Shown here one piece after another: positions 1-13,000 of a stretch of DNA of 64,000 nt. The translations under genes and the position numbers were made by a program. Source of the DNA: Saxidomus purpurata (Eukaryota; Mollusca; Bivalvia; Venerida; Veneridae); NCBI GenBank assembly GCA_022818135.1, contig JAFMSR010000018.1, positions 2,510,268 through 2,574,267 of the forward strand. The letters are read 5' to 3'. The notes beneath the pieces were generated by a model. That model made no database searches, was not told where the DNA came from, and saw only the letters and a list, made by a program, of their open reading frames with translations. Positions within the stretch are counted from its first letter, which is position 1. Every line of letters begins with the position of its first letter.

Positions 1-2521
1 AAAAAGTTAGATTGCCATTGAAAATGGCCATGATGAATCATAATCAGATAAGCTTAAACAACGAATGTTATGAAAATATATAAGAAAGAACTTTAATCTC
101 GTATAATATAGTGCAGATGGACGGAATTAAAACAAACCTTACAAAAAGGGATTATTAAGTTTTGACTGTAAAATTTTCACATTCACTTTTATAAATTTAA
201 AGTACAATTTTTACATTCCTTTTTGGATCGATTGATTTATTCAATTGGATCCAATGTTCACAGAGTACTCTTAGCCGAACTCTTTACATACAAACAAGTA
301 GTTCCATATATTCTGTTGTTACGAATTATACTGTCCACTGTTTTAAAAAGTATATAGTAACAGATCTAATTAATATCAAAACATTTCAGAATAGCATAAT
401 ATTATAATTGTTGTTTTTCTTATAATTTGTAACTTAAATCAACGAGGTATCTGTTCTGTATAGAACTATTATCCTACGCGGTTTTTCTAGTCAGACCGAT
501 GTGACAAGAGAAATGTAAGACCCGTGAAATACGTATCGCTGCACCGGATACTCTGAATTCAGTGTTTCCGCGAGAGCGCGTTTTCTGCGGGTTTGACGCA
601 CTCATTTTGTCAATGACGCAACAGAAATAGCAAAGAGCGTCTTCTATGACGCAATTAAAATGTGTATGATCAATTTACTACAAAAAACATTTCAAAACGC
701 TTCGAAATGCAAGATAAATTGTTTATAAAATACGCTTCCGGTATGGGATATGTATAATTTTGACCCTATTCCGTCGTCGTTGTCGTCTGATTTCGGATCG
801 ACCCGCATTTTGTACCATTGCGTTTTTGTGTGTGTTGATTCTTATGATACCGTCATCATGGTATCGTTGACGCACAACAAGAGATTGTCGACGAACCTTA
901 AAAGGGGAAACAAAAACGTCTTTCTGAGTGATTTTAATGATCATTTTGTAGTAATTTCGATCAGACTGTCACTATTGAAAGGGGTTTCAGTGTGCCAAAT
1001 AATATCCAAGTTTAATGTCTATGGTTGAATGCACTTATGAAAAATTCGCTTTGTGGACAAATTTGACTTTTGAGATGCAGTGACAAAATGGAAAGCATCC
1101 AAAGAGAAACACCAGTTATCTTGCCAACCCTTTGATTACCCACCATTTGTGATTTTTACATGCAGTTTTACAGAAGTAAACTGAGTAAAAAAACAAAAAT
1201 AATATCAAACAGGGAACGCCACGTACCAAAAACGCAGCCTCCCCAAAACTTCTTTAACATATACATGTAGTCATGCCTTTTATTTTTTTACAATAAAGGG
1301 TATGACCCGTGAAATTTCTAAATGACCCCCAAATTCTGATACAGGGAATTGGCACCAAGGGTCTTCCTCCTCCACGAAAGCCGGAAGTTGCAATATAACC
1401 TTAGCTGTTGGGTGCGACGTTTAATCCGAATTAATTGGCACAATACAATCAACCTTATGGGCATATCAAATAACTTTTGAATGACATTAAAAGTTGTTCA
1501 AACCATAAATTTTCAGTTCAGTTTTGTCAAAATTCATTTCTCAGTTACGATTCACAGCTTAATACGTCATAGGGTTGTCGAACATAGTCACAGAATGACA
1601 TAATGTAAGCACATGGGTTCCTATCTCAAAAGTAAAGTTTACACAAATGGTGATAGGTCTAAATTTGGCAGTTGTGTCTCCAGTTAATAACTTTACTCGT
1701 GCAAAGGTTGTCCTGGTATTTACACATGTATGTGTACAGTCTATGTTGTCCTGATATTTACACATGTATGTGTGCAGACTGTGTTGTTCAGAGACAATCG
1801 ATCCTCCAGCACTTTCAGTCCTTTGATTATAACAGTAAAAGTTTTATTAAATGGTGATCTTTACAAGCCTTATAGGGTACTCGCATCTCTTTAGAATATT
1901 TGGATTAAACAAACAAGTTTAGTCGGTCTAGCTGAAGTTCAGTCTCGGTTACATCATCACTCATTTTTTTTAGATTGTGAGAGATAATAAGAACGTTCTC
2001 TTGTCTTTAAAATGATATAATAGCAACTTAGATCCCGTGCAATAGCATACTCATTAACTTAAGCTTGTTCATCCTCTGCAGTTAACCTTGTTGTTAATTA
2101 TCCAAACACTCCAAGGCGTTTGAGTCATATCACAGAATCTAAAATTGTTATGGGAATTTTATTCAATTCTTTCTCGTCAAATTACCTTCCGTTTCTGGTG
2201 AAGTAATGCGAAACATTATGTCTTAGACAAAACACAATACGCGCTCATTTTTAGCATTCTAAGTTGTCTCTTCTTTTCGCTTGTCACATCTTATAAAATC
2301 AATTTTCGGAGAAATCGTTATAAATATTATAAAGCGTAGAATAATATTCATTGTTGTGTGCACGGACCTTAAAGCTGTTTTAAAATATTGACTTTCGCAA
2401 AGTTAAGTAATGGAATACGTGGCCAGTGGCAAATTCCATCTGATTCACAGCAGAAACAAGTCTCCTTACAAAAGGCCTTTTATCCGCAATGCTTCAGCTA
2501 ACAATCCTATAAAGTGAAATA
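1..2521. other. AT-rich non-coding stretch, no gene supported
   Basis: No exon with recognisable protein similarity and matching splice borders was seen on either strand. Open frames here are short and have the composition of chance frames in AT-rich DNA. The only notable block is the locally GC-richer segment at about 535-960, listed separately. The stretch could be intergenic or part of a very long first intron of the Ig gene that begins at 19351. Confidence 0.6.
575..880. promoter_or_regulatory. cluster of TGACGCA-type motifs (possible ATF/CREB-like sites)
   Basis: TGACGCA occurs four times in about 300 bp: in TTTGACGCACTC near 593, AATGACGCAACA near 612, TATGACGCAATT near 646 and GTTGACGCACAA near 868. 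The region is richer in CpG than its surroundings. TGACGCAA resembles half-CRE or ATF-C/EBP composite sites. That is family knowledge; function here is inference. No transcription unit could be tied to it, and it could equally be part of an unrecognised repeat. Confidence 0.25.
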
Positions 2522-2700
2522 TACTGTAAACTGGGTAGTTTTCTCGTGACGAAACATTCGCGAGTTGCGTGCAAACAGATTTATTCGCGAAAGGAAAATT
2601 CTCTAACAGTAAATATATGTGAAATGAATCTTCCAAGATATATGTAAATAAGCGAATTGGGGAAAATTAAACCATTGCGAATAATACCCGAATTATAGAA
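2522..2700. mobile_element. short inverted-repeat element, family A copy 1
   Basis: About 180 bp beginning TACTGTAAACTGG and ending CCCGAATTATAGAA, an imperfect inverted repeat of the start. The interior contains CGTGACGAAACATTCGCGA, TTCGCGAAAGGAAAATTCT and AAGCGAATTGGGG, words shared with copies at 15860, 27499, 30643 and 25615. No coding capacity. This fits a MITE-like non-autonomous DNA transposon; the superfamily was not determined. Confidence 0.65.
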
Positions 2701-5700
2701 GTTTCCCTTTGTGCTATTTTATAAGGTTTTTATGGAACGCTCTTCTACAAGTTTACTGTCAAACCTAGCTAATCATTGGGTGTATTAACAATGGCCAAAA
2801 AAGTAGGTGACATCTTAATAAAGATACATTTAACATAAAATAAACTCACTTCTACAATAGTAGTGGGTACTTAAGGCAAGCGGCTATTTATGTGAAGTGA
2901 CCACACATGTTCAAATTTATAGGTTTACTATCATTTAAAAATGGGGATCATGAAAGTATTTCTCAAACTTGGCATATTTCAGCTTAATCTTTCTCATCAT
3001 AGAAAGGGCAACCATAGCAATCACTGTTTTGTTGTTGTTGTTGTTATTGCTTTTGAAGCATTTAAAATGACTGTCCAGTGAACGAAAGAAATTGTTGGAG
3101 TTAATCATGAAACTTTAAAAAACTAAAACATCTGTAAAGTTGAAATTTAAGTTAAACACAAATTTCACCATGTGTAAATTATGATAAAATGTTCATTTTT
3201 ATATATATATTTGCTTACTTTGTGTTGAAGTGTCATGAAATTAAAGTAATTCAAATATTTCAGTATCTTCAAATAACTTTTTTAGAAAAATGTGTTATAC
3301 AGTCAAACAGCTTTTTAATTTTCTTTTAATTTCCGAAAAAAAGAGTCTAATTTCATTTCAGTGCTCTTATTGCTTTTACATCTTTTGTCGTCTTTTCGTT
3401 CATCAAATTCAGCATCCTTGTTTATGAAAAAACAAATTTGTTACGTGTTCAAAATTATAGACATTTGCTGCCCTTTCGATTTCTAAATTAGATAACAAAA
3501 AGGGAGTGTAATGAAAATTGCTAAAATCATGCACTTATCAATAATGCCCCCGCACAGCATGCATGAAACAATAGAAAGAACTATCTACTTTATCTACTTT
3601 CTATTAAAAACAAACTACTGCTAAAACTGTTACCGCTATCGGAATTTATTGTTATAGCATATCAAAGCCTTTTACAGTTCCTATTTCAGAGTTACAACTA
3701 TGATCAAATAAAGTCATTTAAATAGTACACTAGATTCTGAAATATTCAAACGCTTCCACACTGCTGTCGCTTCCAATAAGGGAGGCTGGATCATAGTGAA
3801 TCGATGTGCCACTAATTCAGCGTTAGACATTTTGGATAAATGTCTTTTAATGCAAGTCATGTCGAACCGTGTTCATTTCTTATAATTTGATTTCCAATTA
3901 GTCTATACAGGAGACAACGAAAGCGATTTGTTACCAAATTTTCTGGTTTTATTGCGGATTGTATTCAAGCGTCAGTTATCGGCAAATCTTCCATTCTGAT
4001 TGCTGCGCAAAATTGTTTTGTTTTATCGATAGTTTTACGGATGCAGTAGATGAAGCATGTTTTTATACTTGCATTTGTAATATTTAAATATGCATGACAT
4101 ATGCTACTATTGTGGATATTTGCTATCAGGTTTATAAGACACGTTCCAAATGTCTGCAAACATCGCCGTTTTTGGTATTTATTTTCTTAGTTAAGTCTAC
4201 GCCATATCTTGATCATGGTTTATTTTCTGTGCCGTCTACTTTCTTCCTATGCTCACCATTCTACACGGTGTTCTAATTATCATTGTCAGTCCTAAACAAC
4301 ATTCTTGTGTACTTGGCATGGGTTATGTGAAAGCCCTGTTTAACAACAGATGTAATTATGAAAAAAAATCATTCTCTGGCGAGATTAATGATTGCTTTCA
4401 AGGGGTTGATCCCTCTGTGATCTTTCATGAAATGCGATCTGCTATTAGGGAATTTGGAATTGAAAATTCCTTAGCAACACTCTCAACAAATAAATGTGTT
4501 CAGACTTAACCAAAACCAAAGTCTTTACGTCAGTGTAACATGATCTGAAAAATAAACAATTACATCATCAAAACAGATTTTTCTTCAAATAAATCTCACC
4601 AAAAATTGAATGATATGACTTTGGTTCTCTAACATTCACAGTTTTAAAACAATCTTTGAAATAGTAATCAGCACAGTTGTATAAAAAGAACCGAATGAAA
4701 ATCTTAAAAACGCTTGTATTAACCATGATTGCATATGTATATTTCGAAACAATAGTCTATGGTTTGTAAAAAAAAACTCAATATACAATCAACCATGAAT
4801 GTGTTACAAATTTATTTCCAGCTTTCATTTAAACTTTTCTTGACTCAGTGACAGACACCGCCCTCTTGGGCAGCACCACTGATATAGTAATGGAAGAACA
4901 CAGCAAAAAAGGAATGATTTATAGCCAAATAATAATGATGCTTCTCAAAATAATTTGTTTATCAGTTTTTATATGCGTTGTTTCCAATGACTAAGAAATC
5001 AGTTGGAGTGGCCGATCCACAGAACAATTGAACCGTCGCGAATCGGGTACTGTAACTTCGAACTCAAAATTTAAAATAACGAAGTTTCTACAAAAGAAAT
5101 CCGTTTGGAATGACCGGATGGTAAAGTAGATGAAATGTCCGGGTACTTAAATTTTGCATTCAAATTTTCAAATTCATTCGGGTTTGTGCCAAATGTTGAT
5201 GCTAACTTTACAGTGACGCATCACTTATCCTTCACAAAAAAGCCCGCCATATTTACTTCTTGTATTCATGTTATACCGTCTTATGTATCGGTTGTAAACA
5301 TTTGTGTCAATATACAAAAAATGTAGTTCATCTTTTACGTCATTTTCACATTACCTAACTTTACTGTATCGCGTAATAATTTCATTACAAATATTCCAGT
5401 AATTACAGTTATATGACATGACGGTTCTAATGACTGGTCGTATACAAAATTAATGTAAGTACTGACAAGCAATGTAACGTGACTTTTAAGAGCTGTTGGA
5501 GGGGAGGGGGCTAAAAATGGAAAAAAGGTGCCATTCAATTAAACACTGGAAAAGCTTACTGTACACTTTTCTTATGAAAATTTTTATTCATTTTTTTATA
5601 ATACTCATACTTTTAATTGCATACATAAGTTTCAGATTGTTTGTTGCCATAGTTTATTTGTTAAGGTATGTTTTTATTTTGCGTAAAATGTTTTGGGTGA

Positions 5701-8690
5701 TTCATTAAGGTAGTGTCGAAGCAAAGACAAACCCAAACAAAGAAGTCGTATTTCTTTTAAGTGAAAACAGCATTAAGTTTAATTGGTAACTTATTTGCTA
5801 GATACTAACATACCATTTCCTCTTGCAGATTAACGCCCATTTCAGTTGTACTTAAGTTATTTACAAGCGTGACTGTTGTTCTTAGATGTATTTCTTAGAG
5901 TACTTGCACAGTATGCGTTAACATTATTTCCTTTCAGAACAAGAAATTTCATTAAGAATGATCTATTAACTCCATTTTCACTCTTTCATGGGAATATAAC
6001 CCACATGGGACACAAAAGAAAGCAGCTTTTGGCACCACTGTAAGTTAAACATTCAGCTTTCTTTGCAAAGAGAAATTGATGCGACAGATCTGAAAGTTTC
6101 CGGCGATTACACTTTACTGTTACATCGTGCCGAGAAAACGTCAGATATAATCCTTTATTGTCTGAACTGAATGTGCAATGAACTTTCTTCTTTTCATACA
6201 AAATTTTCTATATGAATTGAATATCATATCAGACAAAGCCTAGATTGATATGGAAAAGATTTGAGTTCTTTAGCTGGTAATTACATTTGATCTGAAAGAA
6301 GAAAAAGCGGCTAGCTTGAATGTGTAAATGATGCAAAATTTAGAAATACGGCTACAAATAATTCTTTGTATTGTCATCTAGCCAACAAGTTGTTGTATTT
6401 CTGGTCAGAGAAATTACTTACTTAGATATATTATTGAAGAAGTCTGCATTTTGGTCAAGTAAGTTTTTAAAATATAATCTTAATGTTAACATGCAAGAAA
6501 AAACTTGTATTTTTTTAGTTATTTCTTTTGTTTGCATTCATAATTATAAACAAGAACATCAACCATATAAAACATGCACAAAAATAGCTCTCTCCTATTT
6601 GCACTGAGATAGAAAAGATTACCTTTTTTTCTTTGATAGGCAAATAAAGACTTTCCATAATATTCAATACAAATAAAAGAATTATACAATCCTATATATT
6701 TTAGTCATATTTTGATAAATATCGTTTTTCTAACCTCTAAAGTTCTAAATATATTTAATGATAATATTATTATGACAATCTCCATGTAGGAATACATCAC
6801 TTATAAAAGCTAGTGTAGGCTTCCTGTTAAGAACGAGTTTTTGTAAGAATTAGATCTTGTCTCAAGCTCCGAAATTTACAAAGACAACAATAATCACAGT
6901 TTCATATACCGTCAGGATGACTAAGATGCTTCATTTTCTAATATAAAAGATGAAGATGATACATATTTGTTGTCTGGCCTAAACTTGACAAAATTGTCTG
7001 AGATAAGTCAATGTTCTAACTGACAAATGATTTTTTAATACTGGCATAACCTTCATATAAAGTTACAATCTCGAAACATATCTGTGTAGTTTGTATAGCG
7101 CACAGACGTAGAAAACAGGTCCATATATCACGTCTTTCTCTGTTAATGAAGGGGGTGGTAGAGGGGGACACTAAATTTTAAACATAGGAAGTTGATGATG
7201 GTCCTTAAGACATATAAATATCTAAGTGTCAATAAAAGGTGGACGAATGCTAATGGTTGATCATAAAAACTTTCTTAGACTATCAGAGAACTTCTAGCAA
7301 CACTTAATTTCCTTTCGACTACACCTTTAAACACAGGCTATTTACATTGGCTTTTCTGTCAATTTTGGCTAATAGGAAAACTGAAAACTCCTACGGATAC
7401 TCAAGCAATAAAAGTTACCAGAAAGTTTCACATCTTAAAGCTGGTGGCGATTTAAATGATATAAAAACTGTAATTAATTGAAATAATCGTTCCCATGCCA
7501 CAATGTTTCAGCTTTAAATCGCAATGATAAACGTTCAGATTATCGAAATAAGACGTGATAGTGTCCTTAAATGTTCATTTAAGCGTTTTGTGGGTTGGGG
7601 GTGGGGGATTATGAGAGTTATTTATCATTTAAGGATGTTATATTTAGATAACTGTAATTTTTTTTTAAATATCTCTTTTATAAATAGTTCATGTATACAA
7701 CATTTTGATAAAATTATTTGAAAGTTGTCAGGTTAAATAATTATATTAAACATGCATATGGAAAAATTACATTATCTTAAAAAAGTGAGCTATGATTTCT
7801 ATATATTCTGAGTCAGACCGTAAACAGTTGTCTGTCCCAGCTACGCCGATGAATGCGCTAAAACGACAAAGAGTAAAACAACACAAATGATAAATCTTAA
7901 TTGGCGGCTATCTAATGGGCCATACTATGGATAGATTTAACGAGAAGTCCCAGGAGGCCCTGATTGATGGAAAGAGAACGACACTTATTGATAAGAACGA
8001 GTAGTGTTAGTGACACTTCACCACGCTCGCATTCCTTTCTATCTTAATGCTTCAGACTTATATTCGGTGTGCCGACTTTTCTGAAATTCGGAGGCTCTTA
8101 AAAGATTATAACGATGAATTTTTTATGCAAGGTTTAAAATCTGTATTTGAAATGCCTTGAAACAATAATGGAGTTAGTATTTGTTACGAGTTAGGGTGAT
8201 TTAATAACAAAGGAGTGGAATACTCTTGGCAACATTGACAAATGTTACAGCCTTCTCGGGCAAGCCTTTATCTAACCATTACCCAGCAGTATTTCAAAAA
8301 GTATGTCACTTTTTGCAATTTGAACACTACCTTGAACTATTTAAAAGGGTGTCGAGTGATGAACGAACATTGCATGCTATGCTCACCCTTCACAGATGTA
8401 GAACAGAATCACTCTCCGTCTGAGGAATAAAAATTAAGTAACTTTGCTAGTTTGTTTAAAAATCACAGAAGTTTTGATTATATGTTGTTATAAGTTTATA
8501 TCCATATCCAATTTCTTAAGTATGCAAGGATACAAAATAGATTATGCCCCTCTAAATTGCAAGAGAAAAATCGAGAAATAAATGTTAGGCACAATTCATT
8601 TTTGAGGCACCATTTCTTTTGAATGAAAGTGTTTTGTTTGATGAACTCTTATTGTGACTGTATTGTAGACAATATACCAGAAGAAACAAC
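2701..8690. other. non-coding AT-rich stretch, no gene supported
   Basis: No recognisable exon, RNA gene or large repeat was seen. Small local features are a GTT trinucleotide run near 3032-3046, many ACATGTA-type words, and a 25-codon open frame at 7927-8004 listed separately. A hydrophobic frame near 5517-5708 starts with ATG but lacks a splice donor in the phase needed to serve as the signal-peptide exon of the downstream Ig gene. Confidence 0.55.
7927..8004 (+). CDS. possible 25-codon small ORF (unrecognised)
   Basis: ATG to TAG encodes a 25-residue hydrophilic peptide, MDRFNEKSQEALIDGKRTT followed by LIDKNE. The frame is open upstream as far as about position 7900 without a stop, so it could also be the end of a longer exon. 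The local base composition is more codon-like and less AT-rich than its neighbours, which is why it was noticed. No domain can be named. A chance frame or a conserved non-coding element is at least as likely as a gene. Confidence 0.15.
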   Translation: MDRFNEKSQEALIDGKRTTLIDKNE

Positions 8691-8694
8691 CAAA

Positions 8695-8815
8695 TCATCA
8701 AGCCGGAGGTTGCGGGTTCGAGCCCCATTGGTTTCACAACCGTACCTCCTCATATGACACTAGTACTGGTTTTCCAAGAAGCAGACTCGATAGTGACTCG
8801 ATAAGATTCAAAGCT
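8695..8815 (+). repeat. tRNA-derived SINE fragment (B-box and tail)
   Basis: Positions near 8708-8735 contain a Pol III B-box-like word, GGTTCGAGCCC, inside GAGGTTGCGGGTTCGAGCCC, the style of a tRNA T-arm. No matching A-box, acceptor stem or cloverleaf was found upstream, so this is not a tRNA gene. The following bases (AAGAAGCAGACTCGATAGTG, then ACTCGATAAGATTC) resemble SINE body sequence, and the segment after the SINE at 33553 ends with a related AATCAATAAGCT word. Read as a 5'-truncated tRNA-derived SINE. Confidence 0.5.
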
Positions 8816-8845
8816 TTTTTCACAAGCAATATATCATAAATTGAG

Positions 8846-8860
8846 TATATATATATATAC
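8846..8860. repeat. short (AT)n microsatellite
   Basis: An uninterrupted run of alternating A and T of about 15 bases. Similar short AT runs occur near 29151-29162 and 57306-57320. Confidence 0.8.
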
Positions 8861-9421
8861 CCTCATGAAACCACATCATTTATTTACATGCACATCATTT
8901 TACTACATATGAAACTGGAGATAAACAAACCATAAGATAGCATACTCATATATAATATATATCGACATAAATAAAACTGTTTCTGTCTGATATTATCTAC
9001 GTATATTTAGGAAGAACTTGAAATTCTCAAAAAGCAAGTCATTAATAATACTTAAACGCGGCATTGCTGGTGGTAGTTCATGTTATTTCTCCGGAAAAAT
9101 ATTCCTATTTAAAATAGCTACTTACTAAATATAGGCTCATCTTTTAGGCAAAAACTATGCCTTCTTGGCCTTGGTTTAAAGTGATGTTGCTGTTTAAAGC
9201 GTAAGAAAATATTTTTCTCTTATTTTTACTCTTAGACAATGGACTATCCCTGTTAAGAATTAGAATTGCAGAAATATAGTTAAGTGTATTTTCATTTATG
9301 TCTGTCAGTAACAGAAACAACACTGGCTTGTATAACTTTATTTCTCACGTATGTTCAGAGCACTCATCGTGTTTTAATCATCTTACGCGAACATAAACAT
9401 TTTGGCCATTGTGAAGTGTAA

Positions 9422-9565
9422 TACAGTTGACTCCGTGTTATCGTGAGATCCCGGATATAAGGTACACATTTTCTAGGCCCGATCTTTTTCTTTTTTATAA
9501 AATATGAAAATTTATTTTATATGGATATAACAAACTTGGAATATAAGAAACAAATTTAAATCTTT
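9422..9565. mobile_element. short inverted-repeat element, family B copy 1 (right end missing)
   Basis: Begins TACAGTTGACTCCGTGTTAT and contains CCGGATATAAGGTACACATT and ATGGATATAACAAACTTGG, the shared words of family B (copies at 14150, 14955, 22186, 33248 and 61919). The right-hand terminal repeat cannot be followed, so this copy is truncated or decayed. No coding capacity. Confidence 0.6.
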
Positions 9566-9834
9566 TGTTTGTTTCTATATGTGCTTTTTGGGTCCATCAT
9601 CCTCGTCCGAGGCTTAAAGTAGTACCATCCGGCATGTTCTCCTATTCATGCCCCTAACTTAAGTTGTTTAATGTCAAAATTAGGTGACCCTATCAAAGAC
9701 AGGCAGGTTGCAGTCATACTACATAATGCTTGATTTTGATTGGTTGTTGATATAAGGTCAGTCACGTGGACCAATGAGATCCTACCTATGACTGACCTAG
9801 TAAATTTAAATCGTCCAAAGAAGTTCGTTTTATA

Positions 9835-10020
9835 CGGATCTCATAGGTCACCGCGATTGACCTTCTTTTTGGCAACCAATCAAATTCAATCTTTGGCTAA
9901 AACTGACTTGAAATTGCAGTCAGATAAATCTCTCCTATTTTGGACACAGACAAATCACATTTTGCTAGGTATAGGCATGATAGGAGACATGCCGAGGTCT
10001 CATCCAAGAATAAAAGCTAA
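9835..10020 (+). repeat. dispersed repeat, copy 1 (second copy near 35805)
   Basis: The order of words TCTCATAGGTCACCGCGAT, AAAACTGACTTGAAATTGCA, GTCAGATAAATCTCTCCTA and GGAGACATGCCGAGGTC recurs at about 35805-35965 as TCTCACAGGTCGCCGTATT, AAAACTGACTGGAAATTGCA and GGAGACATGCCGGTTCG. A 103-codon open frame crosses this repeat on the + strand. Because that frame lies inside repeat sequence and shows no known domain, it is not called as a gene. Confidence 0.6.
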
Positions 10021-13000
10021 TATAAATGCTCTTGTGGACGGACCTTCATAAAATTTGCTTCAAATCAAATCAAGTTTTATTCGGAGATTACTGTTTATTG
10101 TACAAGTTTGATAAAAATGATCCTTGAATATACAAGAAAAAGTGGTAGCCCTACTTTTAAAACTATATGTACTACAAGTACAAATGGAATTAGGTTCAAG
10201 TACCAATTTCGCTAACTGCTGAACGAATATGTTGCGCTTTTTCCTGATTTAAACTCAGACTTAACGAATCCCAATATAAATGATCTGGTCAAATTTGTTA
10301 TAAATGCGAAATCAGCTGAAAAGTTTTCCTGGTAACAAACGCTCTTCGGTTGAATTAGAAAGAAACAATTTAGCTGAAACTTTAACAGGCAATTTATTAA
10401 CGTTACAAGATTACCGTCTCACTGATTAGGCAACAGTTTATTGCTTTTCGAGCATGCCGACAACTCAGATGTTAAATTTGAATTTTAAATGAACGGGATG
10501 TTGTTCACTCAGAGAAATGTTTTGCCCAGTCACTAGTCTTTGAAAGAGTATTAAAATATTGAAATACTGCTGTAAACCACTTTAGTCCTTTGGATAACAA
10601 CGATATTGTTGGCTAAAAAGAAGGAACTCGAGGAATTTATACTCGGCCCCATAGTGTCCCGTTAGCGATATTGCCTTACCTTTTACAATTCATTGCGCGA
10701 TAATGCGATGACACACATGGAATGAGGAAAATACATGTATTCGATAACAATGCGCCATGTAACGATGATAAAAACAAAAACGCCAGTGGCCATCGTTATA
10801 TCGTGTATCGCCGTGTCGCTCAGTAAATTGCCAGATAGAAGATGATAGCCCTGACTGAACACGATACGGTACTACCTGACATGTTGCTTCTTAAGTCTGT
10901 CTATCCAATGTAATTGACAATTTAGCAGTGCCCGATCTGTGTATGTTTTAGTAATGCTGTGAGTGTAATATATTAGAATGGACGGCGTCTGCTGAACGGA
11001 CACTAGTAATTACATCTCAAGTTTCTTGTATGTAGAATCCATTAGGATAATCATGTCAATGTAATTATTGCAGCGCAAAATCAGAGAAATTTGTTTCCTG
11101 GCCCAGAGATCCCAGAGGGACCGGCGTATGATCTGTTAGACACCAAACTAAGGGCACAATCACATGCCTGCAATTACTATTATTGTAAAGGGGCGGTTTC
11201 AATACATACTACTCTTTGGAAAAAGTGGTTACATAAGACAAATTATCTATAAACATTGTAGTTGATGTTTAACCTCTTGTATGGTCATACATTTTTGTTC
11301 AAAGTCCATTAAAAATCCATTGAAAGTCCATTAAAAATTTATGTTTTTTGTAACGTCATAATTATAGAACTTTTTGACTTTTAAAACTTATGCAAGTTGT
11401 ATGAAGTTTCTATTGTCTAATGTACGAAGGGGCTTCCGTAATTCTTATGCCACTTATATTTTTAATGGACTTTTGGCAGACAATTTATTGACTGAATAGC
11501 GAACAATGTTGATCATGATCATATTGTATGGATGCGCAGTATTATCATGAAATGCAGTAGTCGCTAAGTGAATTCATATGTCAGTTGCCACCTGCTGAAT
11601 ATAGCTTATATGTGTTATTATTTGAACGGTTTGTCCAATGTTTTGAAAGACTGACTGTGGTGTTGTCAATAACATTACATTACTTATGGGCCAGTGTGCA
11701 AGAATGCACAATGATAGTATAGTATTTATTATTATATCGCATAAAGAATGTCTAAATACACTTAATAGTATTTGATTCATTTTTATTTATGAATAACTGT
11801 GTTCGAATGTACATTGTTGAGCTTATACAGGTTTATTCAAACATAAACATTATCCATGAAAGTTTAACAAAGATTTTCTGATATCTACAAACTCTGCTAC
11901 TGCTTATCAAAACATATTGATGACCGTCTTCAACATCATTTCAGCACACTGTACACTCCGACTTTGACATTTTCAATTCTCTGTTAGCTAATCGTGCCAG
12001 CTTATTCAAAACGCTTGTGAAATTAACGTGATAAATTTGAAAATAAATTACCTCCATTCCAAAAATAAAGCTACATGTATTCTTGAAAATGAAAAAGCAG
12101 ACTCCATGGAAGGGTGACAAGTGAATTTGGCGAGCATAGGAAAGCAATTAAGTCTTTCAGATAATGACGTGAAATGATTCGCCGCGCTATTGGAAATTTT
12201 ATCATTCACACAATTGGTATCAGAAATGGTCCCGTCGTCACTAAAATTAAAACAACATCTATGTTTCCATGCCATAATATCTCTGCCTTTATTGATTCAC
12301 TTCTTCAATTTCCCCAAAAACCTCTTTAAGAAATAAACTTGAGGAAGCAAATACTGAACGAGGGAGCAAACTTTCCTTGACACGAGATTATTTGCATTCT
12401 CTTTAATGTTCAAAATGCTTGTTTAAGACAAATTGCATAACCTTATGAAAACTAGCACAGTATGGAAAGGTATGTTCAATATCTCAACAAATAAAAGACA
12501 ACAACTGATGGTGCTCATGTTTACAATTTGATGAAATAAAAAGTCTTACCCGTCGTTTATATGTTATGTTACGTTATATGTCCAATCGCAGCGCAGTTTT
12601 CGCTGCACTTTAACTTAGGTAAATCAATTATATACAGAGTCAGTAAATAGGGAAACAATTTTGATTTGCAAAAAATAAATTTCAAACACTATGTAGGTTA
12701 ATGCGCCGCGCTCGACCAATTTATTTTCATAAATGCATCGCACTGAACACAAACATATACTTAACAAAAGTTATATCTAGGGGCAGCTCCCTTAATTAAA
12801 CAGTAGGATTTTAAACCGTTCAGTGCATCTTCCTGAGGGAACCGTAACACAGAGTTTTTGATTTCTGTATCCAAATTAATTGTAATCTCTTATTTGTTCT
12901 GTGACTGAAGGTGTATCGTTTCCCTCAAACAGGGAACAAAGAGATAAAATGCAACATTTTTGTGAGGCATAGGGGGTTACCTTTAGCTCTACGCCTTGTT

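Noticed and set aside
4249..4509. 86-codon + frame with a hydrophobic start, considered as signal-peptide exon of the Ig gene
   Set aside because: A phase-1 GT exists (ATGG|GTTATG), but the donor is weak, the hydrophobic part is short and nothing links it to the exon at 19351, 15 kb away.
5496..5708. 70-codon + frame with strong hydrophobic segments
   Set aside because: Low-complexity Ile/Leu/Phe from T-rich DNA. The only plausible donor (TTAAG|GTATGT) has the wrong phase for the Ig gene.
8700..8740. Possible tRNA gene from the GGTTCGAGCCC word
   Set aside because: No acceptor stem, D-arm or anticodon arm can be drawn, and the T-stem pairs poorly. Kept only as a SINE fragment.
9740..10051. 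103-codon + open frame
   Set aside because: It lies across a dispersed repeat (second copy near 35805) and shows no domain or conserved motif.
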